The notes under the pieces: generated by a model
Databases searched by the model: none
What the model was told of the DNA's origin: nothing
What the model saw: only the letters and a program-made list of their open reading frames with translations
Program-made: the position numbers and the translations under genes
Source of the DNA: Nostoc sp. FACHB-280
GTDB lineage: Bacteria; Cyanobacteriota; Cyanobacteriia; Cyanobacteriales; Nostocaceae
Direction: 5' to 3'
DNA length: 64,000 bases
NCBI RefSeq assembly: GCF_014697615.1
Contig: NZ_JACJSD010000028.1
Location: 22,993-86,992, forward strand
Part shown: in pieces, positions 54,136 to 63,047 of the stretch
Layout: each line of letters starts with the position of its first letter
Position numbering within the stretch: the stretch's first letter is position 1

Positions 54136-56765
54136 TTCACCTTCCCCAACCCTCCACGTTTTGGAGCTTATCCAGCGATCAGGTGCTTCAGCAGATGCAC
54201 TCTAAAACCTCTGGGTTAAGCCGTCAAGATGCCAAACAACGCCTAAGCGAGTTCGGCGCAAACAGCCTCAAACAAAAACACAAATCGAGCGCATGGATGC
54301 TGTTGCTCAATCAGTTCAAGAGTCCGATTATCTTGATTCTGATTTTTGCGGCGGTGCTATCGATTTTTCTGAAAGATCCGGCAGATGCCATAATCATTTT
54401 GACGATTGTCTTCATTAGTGGGTTATTAGGATTTTGGCAAGAGCGAGGAGCCTCGAACGCCGTCGAAAAACTATTGGCATTAGTGCAAGTTAAAGCAACT
54501 GTTTTAAGGGATGGTCAATCTCAAGAAATCCCCACTGAGGAAATAGTCAGGGGCGACATTGTGTTGCTGAGTGCAGGTAAAAATATTCCAGGTGACTGTC
54601 TAGTTTTAGAGTCGAAAGATTTATCGGTGGATGAGGCAGCACTCACAGGCGAAACCTATCCGGTTGACAAGCTCAGTGGCGTATTGCCTGCTGAAACTGG
54701 ACTGGCCCAACGCACCAATTCCCTCTATATGGGAACTAATGTTATAAGTGGAACGGCGAAAGCAGTAGTCGTGCATACCGGAAAGGAAACTGAATTCGGC
54801 AAAGTATCGGAACGCCTGAAACTCAGACCGAGCGAAACGGAATTTGAAAGGGGACTGGGCAAGTTTGGCTACTTTCTCATGGAAGTAACGCTGATTTTGG
54901 TAGTGCTAATTTTTGTCGCCAACGTCTACCTCCATCGCCCAGTACTGGAATCCTTTCTGTTTTCGCTGGCGCTGGCAGTTGGTTTGACTCCCCAACTGCT
55001 ACCGGCGATCGTCAGTGTTAATCTGGCTCGTGGTGCCAAGAAAATGGCGAAAAAGCAGGTGATTGTAAAGCGCTTACCTGCAATTGAAAACTTTGGCAGC
55101 ATGAATGTGTTTTGCACCGATAAAACGGGGACGCTGACGGAAGGAGAGGTGAAAATTCACGCTGCGGTTGATGTAGAAGGTAAAGAAAGCGATCGCGTTC
55201 TACTTTACGCTTATTTGAATGCTGCATCTGAGTCAGGTTATGTCAATCCCATCGATGCAGCGATTCGCGAACACAAAACATTCGACATTTCTGGCTATCA
55301 AAAGCTAGATGAAGTGCCTTATGACTTTAACCGCAAACGTCTAAGTATTCTATTCAAAAAATCGGAAAATGCGGTCTTCTCCCAAGGGGAGACGCTAAAA
55401 GCGATAGCGCCAGCGTTAGCGACGGAGGAGCGTCTGGTGTCTCCCCAAGTAGAGCAATTTTCCAAGACAGAAAATACGCATTTAATTATCACGAAAGGCG
55501 CACTGAAAAATATTTTGGATGTTTGCTCAAATGTTGAGACTGTTGAGGGGAAAACAATCGACATTGTAAACCAGCAACAAAAACTCCACCAACAGGCTGA
55601 AGACTTGGGCAGTAGGGGATTTAGAACCTTGGGTGTGGCCTATCGTGATTTTAATCAAGATTCCTTCAGTAAAGACGATGAAACAAACATGACATTTCTC
55701 GGCTACCTTGCTCTGTTCGATCCACCAAAAGCTGGCATCGCTAACACCCTCAAAGAATTGGAACTGCTAGGAATCACCCCGAAGATGATTACTGGAGATA
55801 GCAAGGCAGTTGCGATGAGTATCATTCAGCAGGTAGGATTGCCTCAACCAAAGGCGTTGACAGGTTCCGAACTAGAAAAGCTCAGTGATGAAGCCTTGAT
55901 GCATCGAGTACAGCAAACAAATGTCTTTGCTGAGGTAGAGCCAAACCAAAAAGAGCGCATCATCATCGCCCTCAAAAAAGCGGGGAATGTAGTCGGATAT
56001 CTGGGAGACGGTATTAATGATGCCTCTGCGCTTCATGCGGCTGATGTTGGCATCTCCGTCGAGAGTGCAGTTGATGTCGCTAAAGAAGCTGCTGATATTG
56101 TGTTAATGGAAAAGGATTTGAATGTCCTCGTCGAAGGCGTAAAGGAAGGAAGGGTGACATTTGCCAACACTTTAAAATATGTATTTATGGCAACTAGCGC
56201 CAATTTTGGCAATATGTTTAGTATGGCGGGAATTTCTCTGTTTCTGCCCTTTTTGCCGCTCCTACCCAGCCAGATTTTGCTGACGAACTTACTAACTGAT
56301 TTCCCAGAATTAACGATCGCCACAGATCGGGTAGATAGGGAGTTAGTCAACAAACCTCGCCGCATGGATATCAAGTTTATCCGCAACTTTATGATCGTCT
56401 TTGGTTTGTTGAGTTCAATATTTGATTATCTCACCTTTGGGGCGCTGCTGTTGCTGCTGCACGCTCAACCAGAACAGTTTAGAACAGGCTGGTTTTTGGA
56501 GTCTGTTATTTCTGCATCGCTGGTTGTGCTAGTCGTTCGTACTCGCCAATCGATTTTCAACAGTAAGCCAGGAAAATACTTGTTGATGGCAACGCTGGCG
56601 ACTATCGGAGTGACAATCATCATGCCCTGGACACCGTTGGCAAGCCTATTCGGATTTCAACCATTGCCATTGAGTTTTGTGCTAGTTCTGGGGGCGATCG
56701 TGGTGTTCTACGTGACTGCGGCGGAGAATGTTAAACGAGTGTTTTACAGCCACGTAAAATTTTAG
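54132..56765 (+). CDS. mgtA: MgtA-type P-type ATPase, 877 aa
   Basis: The start is a TTG overlapping the preceding stop; the first internal ATG (54195) would remove the beginning of the Cation_ATPase_N domain, so TTG is preferred. Motifs: LTGETYPV, M4 region VGLTPQLLPAIVSVNLARG, phosphorylation site CTDKTGTLTEGEV (D330) and LGDGINDASAL. The end has TDFPELTIATDRVDRELVNK, then PRRMDIKFI, as in Mg2+-importing P3B pumps. A 61-bp palindromic repeat is read in frame inside the nucleotide-binding domain. Magnesium is the best guess for the ion. Confidence 0.75.
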   Translation: MIHLPQPSTFWSLSSDQVLQQMHSKTSGLSRQDAKQRLSEFGANSLKQKHKSSAWMLLLNQFKSPIILILIFAAVLSIFLKDPADAIIILTIVFISGLLGFWQERGASNAVEKLLALVQVKATVLRDGQSQEIPTEEIVRGDIVLLSAGKNIPGDCLVLESKDLSVDEAALTGETYPVDKLSGVLPAETGLAQRTNSLYMGTNVISGTAKAVVVHTGKETEFGKVSERLKLRPSETEFERGLGKFGYFLMEVTLILVVLIFVANVYLHRPVLESFLFSLALAVGLTPQLLPAIVSVNLARGAKKMAKKQVIVKRLPAIENFGSMNVFCTDKTGTLTEGEVKIHAAVDVEGKESDRVLLYAYLNAASESGYVNPIDAAIREHKTFDISGYQKLDEVPYDFNRKRLSILFKKSENAVFSQGETLKAIAPALATEERLVSPQVEQFSKTENTHLIITKGALKNILDVCSNVETVEGKTIDIVNQQQKLHQQAEDLGSRGFRTLGVAYRDFNQDSFSKDDETNMTFLGYLALFDPPKAGIANTLKELELLGITPKMITGDSKAVAMSIIQQVGLPQPKALTGSELEKLSDEALMHRVQQTNVFAEVEPNQKERIIIALKKAGNVVGYLGDGINDASALHAADVGISVESAVDVAKEAADIVLMEKDLNVLVEGVKEGRVTFANTLKYVFMATSANFGNMFSMAGISLFLPFLPLLPSQILLTNLLTDFPELTIATDRVDRELVNKPRRMDIKFIRNFMIVFGLLSSIFDYLTFGALLLLLHAQPEQFRTGWFLESVISASLVVLVVRTRQSIFNSKPGKYLLMATLATIGVTIIMPWTPLASLFGFQPLPLSFVLVLGAIVVFYVTAAENVKRVFYSHVKF
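55386..55446. repeat. palindromic repeat inserted in frame in the MgtA-type gene
   Basis: GGGGAGAC (55386-55393) and GTCTCCCC (55439-55446) flank AGCGATAGCGCCAGCGTTAG and GACGGAGGAGCGTC. The inner sequence uses the palindrome vocabulary of the other dispersed repeats. It encodes about 20 residues (ETLKAIAPALATEERLVS) with no frame change, inside the N domain of the ATPase. Confidence 0.65.
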
Positions 56766-56830
56766 TCGTCAAGTGTACAGAGCATTCCTATTTCATTTAC
56801 GCCAAGGGCTTGTAGAAAAAAGCTAAAAAG

Positions 56831-57013
56831 CTATTCATCTTCGTCTCCTGATGGTCGTTCGCTCTCACTTTGTTGGGTGTTCCACTCCAAAACAATACGT
56901 TCTAGCATTTCAGCCTGTGTACAGTTATTTACAGCAGCGTATTGCATAATTAGCTCTTTTACTTTAGGGCTAATCTGGCTTATATCTAGTGAGTTATTTC
57001 CTATGGTTTCCAT
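56831..57013 (-). CDS. small acidic protein, 60 aa
   Basis: The helix-rich core PKVKELIMQYAAVNNCTQAE continues as MLERIVLEWN and resembles half of a ribbon-helix-helix fold; the tail (SESERPSGDEDE) is acidic. No convincing ribosome site. The family is not recognised. Convergent to the MgtA-type gene 66 bases away. It could be a small regulator. Confidence 0.45.
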   Translation of the reverse strand: METIGNNSLDISQISPKVKELIMQYAAVNNCTQAEMLERIVLEWNTQQSESERPSGDEDE

Positions 57014-57192
57014 GATGTTTTTAGAGAAGATTTAAGCGGTTCTGCTGTTTATTTTACTAACTGCTTCACCTAAAGCTTTTAGATATACAGACGCAAGAGC
57101 ATTCAGCAATGCCAGTAAAAGTGAACCCTGGGATTTCTATTTTTTGATGAGACATAAGCGTTCTGATTGTTCGTATTAGTCCATAGCTATTT

Positions 57193-57624
57193 TTATAGTA
57201 TATTCACTTCTCTAATAAGTACTAATTTCTCTATCATGACAACTAATTTATCCAGGTCAATTGGTTTGAGCAAATATCCTGCAAACTCTATCTTCAAAGT
57301 TTCTTGAATAGTACTTGTGGCAGATGTTGAAGTCAGAATAATTGGGATACAATTCCTATTAGATGCTTCTATAACCGTTAATTTGTTTAGCAAAGTATAA
57401 ATACTTTCACCTAAGAATCTTATTTCACAGATTACAATGTGGGGGACGAACCAAGTCAGAGTTTCTAAAGCCTCCTTGATGGTGCCAGTTGCGATCACAT
57501 TTGTGCCAAAATACTTGAGAAATAAGGTGTATAGCACTCCACTATCTAGATCATTGTCTACAACTATTATTTGCACATCTTTGAGTATTTCAACCTTGAA
57601 AAGAGAGGCAATAGTTAAATTCAT
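57193..57624 (-). CDS. degenerate response-regulator receiver protein, 143 aa
   Basis: A stand-alone receiver domain. The acidic pair is D23/D25 (IIVVDNDLDS), T98 is in IILTSTSA and K120 in LLKPIDLDK. The phosphoacceptor position is E67 (IVICEIRF) instead of Asp. Asp to Glu often mimics phosphorylation or abolishes it. No output domain follows, so it would act by protein contact. No kinase gene is adjacent. Confidence 0.75.
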   Translation of the reverse strand: MNLTIASLFKVEILKDVQIIVVDNDLDSGVLYTLFLKYFGTNVIATGTIKEALETLTWFVPHIVICEIRFLGESIYTLLNKLTVIEASNRNCIPIILTSTSATSTIQETLKIEFAGYLLKPIDLDKLVVMIEKLVLIREVNIL

Positions 57625-58166
57625 AACAAAACCTGCGATTAAGATTTTAAGTGCAACGCGGGATTGAAAAAACTGGAACTACAAAGGTAAGAATTTAGGA
57701 GTCAAAATGGGCTACGCCCCGCTGCGCTAACAGTAGCCTGAATAGTTACAAAATCAGGATAAAATTTGATGAATCAACATACCAATCATCCTAAATTCCT
57801 TCTAAATTCTGACTTCTGTGTGGTGAATTATTGCCTTCAAAAGAGTATTAATAACTGGATGTTATGAATCAAAAGTAGGAGAGAATCACTTTAATGGTTC
57901 AGATGAAATATTATTGCTCCTATATTATGATTTGGTGTTGTTTGATTTTGTGAATTAGTTGATTAACTACGATACAAAACTTATTCAAAATCTTTTATTA
58001 GCAAAAACAAGTAGCTTCAATTTCCTGTCTGATAACGGCTATTACCCATTACATTCTGAAGGTAATTTCATAATTTGTTCAGTTTGGAATTTAATAACTT
58101 ATAAGAAAAAATCCGCAATATCAAAGCCTTTAAAAATACTAGGTACTGTAGTCAGGAATTATCGCA
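57625..58166. other. spacer with a small palindrome
   Basis: 542 bases. GGCTAC (57710-57715) and GTAGCC (57733-57738) enclose GCCCCGCTGCGCTAACA, another member of the dispersed GC-rich repeat set. A plus-strand frame at 57959-58180 has a TTG start and no ribosome site and is not credible. No RNA gene recognised. Confidence 0.45.
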
Positions 58167-58616
58167 ATGAACCTAACTGATCGCCAAGATAGAGATTTTC
58201 TCAAATTTATAGGAAAATTGCCACCCCAAGACAATTACATCTCTGTTGAATCTTTTAATCAGGGCGCATGGTATTGGGTCGATAAAAACACCCCTTGCCT
58301 ACAAATTGTTTCGCCCGATCCACACCCGTGGGGTCAGGAGTGGGTAATTTCACTTGTAGTAGATAGAGGGATGAAAAATCTCGTTGAATCACCTCCATTA
58401 AGTGTGAGCTTGCAACTTTCCCCTCTCCCACCCTTAGACAAGGCTACCTCTGTGGAAATAACTCGGCAGATAGAATATGGTAAGTTTGTCCACACGCAAG
58501 AGCAACTATATTACTTTGTGACATTTATTTGTCAAGGCGATGACTCTTTGGCAGAACATGAAAATCCACTGAGTGAATGGGTGACATATTTGTTTTATCC
58601 GAAGGCGAAACATTGA
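58167..58616 (+). CDS. uncharacterised protein, 149 aa
   Basis: Soluble and beta-rich, with QGAWYWVDKNTPCLQIVSPD, then HPWGQEWVISLVVDRG in the centre and VTFICQGDDSL near the end. Family not recognised. A perfect hairpin follows its stop, so it is probably a one-gene unit ahead of the phosphoketolase gene. Confidence 0.55.
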   Translation: MNLTDRQDRDFLKFIGKLPPQDNYISVESFNQGAWYWVDKNTPCLQIVSPDPHPWGQEWVISLVVDRGMKNLVESPPLSVSLQLSPLPPLDKATSVEITRQIEYGKFVHTQEQLYYFVTFICQGDDSLAEHENPLSEWVTYLFYPKAKH

Positions 58617-58621
58617 GAGGT

Positions 58622-58645
58622 AAAAAGATGCGATCGCATCTTTTT
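58622..58645 (+). terminator. rho-independent-like terminator built on HIP1
   Basis: A perfect 24-bp palindrome: five A, then GATGCGATCGCATC, then five T, with further T-rich sequence. The centre is the HIP1 octamer GCGATCGC. It directly follows the stop at 58616 and precedes the phosphoketolase gene. Confidence 0.7.
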
Positions 58646-58713
58646 ATTTATTAGAAAATATCGCGTGTTCAGCGATTCTTTAACCAAAAATAAATGAGTA
58701 GGATTCAGAATCT

Positions 58714-61140
58714 ATGACTATTTCTCCTTCTAAGCCAAAGTCTTCAGATGTGAAACAAGACAAATCTGCCCCACTTAGTACTGAAGAACTGTATCAAATC
58801 AATGCTTACTGGCGTGCCTGTAACTATCTAGCTCTAGGTATGATCTATTTGCAAGATAATCCACTGCTCAAACAACCTCTCAAGCCAGGGCACATCAAAA
58901 ATCGCCTGTTAGGGCACTGGGGTACAAGTCCCGGTTTAAGCTTTATTTACGTCCATCTCAACCGTTTAATCAAGAAATATGATTTGGATATGATTTACAT
59001 CGCAGGCCCCGGTCATGGCGCTCCGGGCATCCTTGGGCCGACATACTTAGAAGGGACTTATTCTGAGGTTTATCCTGATAAGAGCGAGGATGAGGAAGGT
59101 ATGCTGAAGTTTTTCCAGCAGTTCTCCTTTCCTGGTGGAATTGGTAGCCACTGCACACCGGAAACTCCTGGCTCGATTCACGAAGGCGGCGAGTTAGGTT
59201 ACAGCCTCTCCCACGCTTACGGGGCTGCTTTCGATAATCCAGATTTGATTGTGACGGCAGTTGTTGGTGATGGTGAAGCAGAAACTGGGCCTCTGGCAAC
59301 GGCTTGGCATTCCAATAAATTCATTAACCCCATTCGGGATGGTGCTGTTTTACCAATCTTGCATTTGAATGGCTACAAGATTGCTAACCCAACCATCCTA
59401 GCCCGCATCAGTCATGAGGAACTAGAGGACTTATTTAAGGGGTATGGCTATACACCGTACTTTGTGGAAGGGCATGATCCAGCGCAAGTGCATCAATTGA
59501 TGGCAGCAACCTTAGAAACAGTGATTCTGGAAATCAAGAAAATTCAAACCGAAACTAGGACTTCGGGTGTTGCAAAACGTCCTCGTTGGCCGATGATTGT
59601 CCTTCACACCCCCAAAGGATGGACTGCGCCGGCAGAAATAGACGGTCATAAATTAGAGGGATTTTGGCGATCGCACCAAGTACCAATCACGGATGTAGCT
59701 AATAATCCTGACCATCTCAAGATTCTCGAACAATGGATGAAAAGTTACAAGCCAGAAGAATTATTTGATGACCATGGCAGTCTAATTCCCAAACTCAAAG
59801 AACTAGCTCCTACTGGTCATCGTCGCATCAGTGCCAATCCCATTGCTAATGGTGGACTTCTGCGGAAAGAATTGCGTCTACCCAACTTCCGCAACAATGC
59901 AGTTGAGGTATCTAAACCTGGTGCAGTTGAGGTGGAAAACACTAAGCCTCTAGGGAACTTCCTGCGAGATATCATGCGTAATAACATGACTAATTTCCGC
60001 ATATTCGGCCCAGATGAAACCACCTCCAATCGACTCAGTGCTGTCTACGAAGTCAGCGAGAAAACCTGGTTGGCAGATATCCTCCCTGAAGATGCAGATT
60101 GTAGTGAACTATCTACCGACGGTCGGGTGATGGAAATGCTCAGTGAACACACCTTGTTCGGTTGGCTTGAGGGCTATCTCTTATCTGGGCGGCATGGTTT
60201 ATTCCACAGCTATGAAGCTTTTGCTCACATTGTTGATTCTATGTTCAACCAGCACGCCAAGTGGCTGGAAATCAGCAAAAATGAAGTTTCTTGGCGATCG
60301 CCGATTTCTTCAGAAAATATCTTACTATCCTCTACTGTTTGGCGACAAGACAACAATGGCTTTAGCCACCAAGATCCAGGATTCATAGATTTGGTGACTA
60401 ATAAGAGTGCCAATGTTACCCGGATTTATCTACCTCCCGATGCTAACACTCTACTTTCTGTAGCCAATCATTGCCTGCGTAGTACCAACTATGTCAACGT
60501 CATCGTTGCAGACAAGCAAAAACACCTCCAGTTTCTCAGCATAGAAGAAGCGATCGAGCATTGCATCAAAGGTATCGGCATCTGGGAATGGGCAAGCAAC
60601 GACCATCATGGGCAAGAACCCGATCTTCCTGATGTCGTTATGGCATCTTGCGGAGATGTTGTGACGATGGAAGCCTTAGCTGCAACGGCCATCTTAAGAG
60701 ATGAGTTTCCTGATCTCAAAGTGCGGTTTATTAATGTTGTTGATCTGTACAAGTTGCAACCAGATACAGAACATCCACATGGACTATCAGACTGGGATTT
60801 CGATAGTCTTTTTACCACAAATAAGCCTGTTATTTTCAACTTCCACGGCTATCCTTGGCTGATTCACAAACTTGCTTACCGTCGCACTAACCATGAAAAT
60901 ATTCATGTGCGTGGCTACAAGGAAAAGGGCAGCATTAACACACCACTTGAGTTAGCCATCAACAACCAAGTTGATCGGTTCAATCTGGTGATTGACGTGA
61001 TTGATCGGGTTCCGAAGCTGGGTTCTGCTGCTGTCTATGTTAGAGAGCGCATGAAAAAAGAAATTATTGACAACCGCAATTATGCTCACAAGCACGGGAT
61101 AGATAAGCCAGAAATCGTCAACTGGAAGTGGCCTTACTAA
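58714..61140 (+). CDS. xfp: phosphoketolase (xylulose-5-P/fructose-6-P type)
   Basis: 808 residues, the full family length. Motifs: [20 protein letters not shown] (residues about 89-109), [20 protein letters not shown], the ThDP-binding [20 protein letters not shown] and [15 protein letters not shown]. The C-terminal third has [12 protein letters not shown] and [10 protein letters not shown]. It splits xylulose 5-phosphate or fructose 6-phosphate with Pi to acetyl phosphate. This gives a carbon-saving and dark-fermentation route in cyanobacteria. No acetate kinase is adjacent. An ABC-type PstB gene follows 91 bases later. Confidence 0.92.
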   Translation: MTISPSKPKSSDVKQDKSAPLSTEELYQINAYWRACNYLALGMIYLQDNPLLKQPLKPGHIKNRLLGHWGTSPGLSFIYVHLNRLIKKYDLDMIYIAGPGHGAPGILGPTYLEGTYSEVYPDKSEDEEGMLKFFQQFSFPGGIGSHCTPETPGSIHEGGELGYSLSHAYGAAFDNPDLIVTAVVGDGEAETGPLATAWHSNKFINPIRDGAVLPILHLNGYKIANPTILARISHEELEDLFKGYGYTPYFVEGHDPAQVHQLMAATLETVILEIKKIQTETRTSGVAKRPRWPMIVLHTPKGWTAPAEIDGHKLEGFWRSHQVPITDVANNPDHLKILEQWMKSYKPEELFDDHGSLIPKLKELAPTGHRRISANPIANGGLLRKELRLPNFRNNAVEVSKPGAVEVENTKPLGNFLRDIMRNNMTNFRIFGPDETTSNRLSAVYEVSEKTWLADILPEDADCSELSTDGRVMEMLSEHTLFGWLEGYLLSGRHGLFHSYEAFAHIVDSMFNQHAKWLEISKNEVSWRSPISSENILLSSTVWRQDNNGFSHQDPGFIDLVTNKSANVTRIYLPPDANTLLSVANHCLRSTNYVNVIVADKQKHLQFLSIEEAIEHCIKGIGIWEWASNDHHGQEPDLPDVVMASCGDVVTMEALAATAILRDEFPDLKVRFINVVDLYKLQPDTEHPHGLSDWDFDSLFTTNKPVIFNFHGYPWLIHKLAYRRTNHENIHVRGYKEKGSINTPLELAINNQVDRFNLVIDVIDRVPKLGSAAVYVRERMKKEIIDNRNYAHKHGIDKPEIVNWKWPY

Positions 61141-61231
61141 GTCTGTAAGTATTGGGCGCGCGTTACCATTTACCAGCATATCTGCATAATTTACCTGGCA
61201 CTTAGCTCATATAAAGTGACTAATCAAACTA

Positions 61232-62053
61232 ATGCTAAACAATTTTATGGCTACTAATAGTAGTACAGTAATTGATACTGAAACCGTTTTACGCACAGAA
61301 AACCTCAACGTTTATTACGGGAAGTTTCTCGCGTTGCAGAATATTTGCCTAAATATTTCCAAAAATCAGGTTACAGCTTTTATTGGCCCTTCTGGTTGTG
61401 GTAAAAGTACATTGCTACGATGCTATAACCGTCTCAACGACCTCATCAAGTCATTTCGAGCCGAAGGTAAAGTTTATTTTTACGATAAAAATTTGTATGC
61501 ACCAGAAATTGATGCTGTAGAGGTGCGTCGTCGGATTGGGATGGTGTTTCAAAAAGCAAACCCATTTCCTAAATCAATTTATGACAATGTTGCTTTTGGA
61601 GCCAGAGTTTGCGGCTACAAAGATAACATGGATGAATTGGTAGAACGGAGTCTACGGCAATCAGCTTTATGGGATGAAGTTAAAGACAGACTGGGACAAA
61701 GTGCTTTAGCCTTATCTGGTGGTCAACAACAACGGTTGTGTATTGCGCGAGCGATCGCTGGACAACCAGAAGTTATACTTATGGATGAACCTTGTTCTGC
61801 CCTTGACCCCCTATCTACTTTGCGGGTTGAAGAATTGATTAACGAACTCAAAAAGCAATATACCATCGTCATTGTTACTCACAATATGCAACAAGCAGCA
61901 CGAGTCTCTGACAAAACAGCTTTTTTCAACGTTAGCGTTACCCAAACAAGAGATCTTACTGGCTACTTGGTAGAGTACGACTCAACAAACGTGATTTTTA
62001 ATCATCCTCAGCAGGAAGCCACAAAAGATTACGTCAGTGGTAGATTTGGTTAA
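61232..62053 (+). CDS. pstB: phosphate ABC transporter ATP-binding protein PstB
   Basis: 273 residues (a second ATG at 61247 gives 268). Walker [10 protein letters not shown] (residues about 50-58), Q-loop [20 protein letters not shown], signature LSGGQQQR and Walker B VILMDEP are all present. The PstB-specific YNRLNDLI and [10 protein letters not shown] text identify the subfamily. It would power phosphate import with PstS, PstC and PstA, none of which lies nearby, so it is an orphan and must borrow partners. Proximity to the Pi-using phosphoketolase is notable. Confidence 0.85.
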   Translation: MLNNFMATNSSTVIDTETVLRTENLNVYYGKFLALQNICLNISKNQVTAFIGPSGCGKSTLLRCYNRLNDLIKSFRAEGKVYFYDKNLYAPEIDAVEVRRRIGMVFQKANPFPKSIYDNVAFGARVCGYKDNMDELVERSLRQSALWDEVKDRLGQSALALSGGQQQRLCIARAIAGQPEVILMDEPCSALDPLSTLRVEELINELKKQYTIVIVTHNMQQAARVSDKTAFFNVSVTQTRDLTGYLVEYDSTNVIFNHPQQEATKDYVSGRFG

Positions 62054-62486
62054 ATTTGGGTTTTGAGAGTCCAAGCTACCTTATAAACTCCACACTGATA
62101 TCTGGAGAATTGTAGCAAAAACTGGCAAAATTTTGTAGGCTCTTAATTTTGACAAATGTATTTATCTATAGACATAGATAATCGATCAATAATTTATTCA
62201 AAAGCAATATTTTTTGATAAACTATTACTAATAGCAGATTCATTTATACTGATTTGTTGTAGTTATTTTGCTGAATTATCATGGTTATTTTCTAGTGTCG
62301 ATGCTATTACATTACTGAAAATATAATTTTAGTTAATCAGTTTCAAATTATCGCCATAACATTTATTTTTTTAGTCTAAATTAGACAACTTATACGCTAT
62401 TGAACGTTTTCTGAAACATGATTTGAAACAACAGCCTGTCATACTTGATATTGTTAAGAGATGACAAAAAATCTAGGGTAAATCAC
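62054..62486. repeat. spacer with dispersed repeat, copy 2
   Basis: 62056-62160 is the complement of the repeat at 14128-14240: GCAAAAACTGGCAAAATTTT and GTAGGCTCTTA at 62115-62145, and AGTCCAAGCTACCTTAT at 62069-62085. The remaining bases up to the fasciclin gene are AT-rich. The fasciclin promoter should lie there, but I do not see a clear -10/-35. Confidence 0.5.
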
Positions 62487-62888
62487 ATGGCTGACATTGT
62501 AGATACCGCTGTTAAGGCTGGTTCTTTCGGTACTTTGGTTGCTGCTGTTAAGGCTGCTGGTCTGGTAGATACTCTCAAAGGTATTGGCCCATTCACCGTT
62601 TTTGCACCTACTGATGAAGCGTTTGCTAAACTTCCCGCAGGTACAGTAGATGCATTACTTAAGGACATTCCTAAACTGAAAAAAATCTTGACTTATCATG
62701 TCGTTTCTGGCAAGGTGCTAGCGGCTGATGTAGTTAAATTGAAATCAGCTAAAACGGTTGAAGGTGAAGATGTGAAAATTGACGCTTCACATGGTGTCAA
62801 GATAAATAATGCCACAGTCACAACACCAGATGTTGCGGCTGATAACGGCGTTATCCACATCATCGACACAGTTTTAATGCCTGCATAA
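62487..62888 (+). CDS. fasciclin (FAS1) domain protein, 133 aa
   Basis: The start at 62487 ([20 protein letters not shown]) gives the usual length of the cyanobacterial one-domain FAS1 protein; an upstream frame start at 62445 adds unlikely residues. Motifs: [17 protein letters not shown] (residues about 39-55), [11 protein letters not shown] (about 71-81) and [13 protein letters not shown] at the end. No signal peptide. FAS1 proteins mediate adhesion or surface contacts, but the cyanobacterial form without a signal has unknown function. Confidence 0.9.
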   Translation: MADIVDTAVKAGSFGTLVAAVKAAGLVDTLKGIGPFTVFAPTDEAFAKLPAGTVDALLKDIPKLKKILTYHVVSGKVLAADVVKLKSAKTVEGEDVKIDASHGVKINNATVTTPDVAADNGVIHIIDTVLMPA

Positions 62889-63047
62889 GTAATTGCTGAG
62901 ATAGTAATTACTTTTAGTCGATACATCACAACTACCAAGATGTATCAGACTTCTTATCAAAATCTGAATTAAACCAAAATTGACCTGAGTCGCACACAGA
63001 TAAAATCTAAATTTATCTGTGTTTTTTGTGAAATCAACAGACAAATT

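Noticed and set aside
57959..58180. Plus-strand frame of 73 codons
   Set aside because: TTG start, no ribosome site, AT-rich random composition, and it overlaps the start of the next gene.
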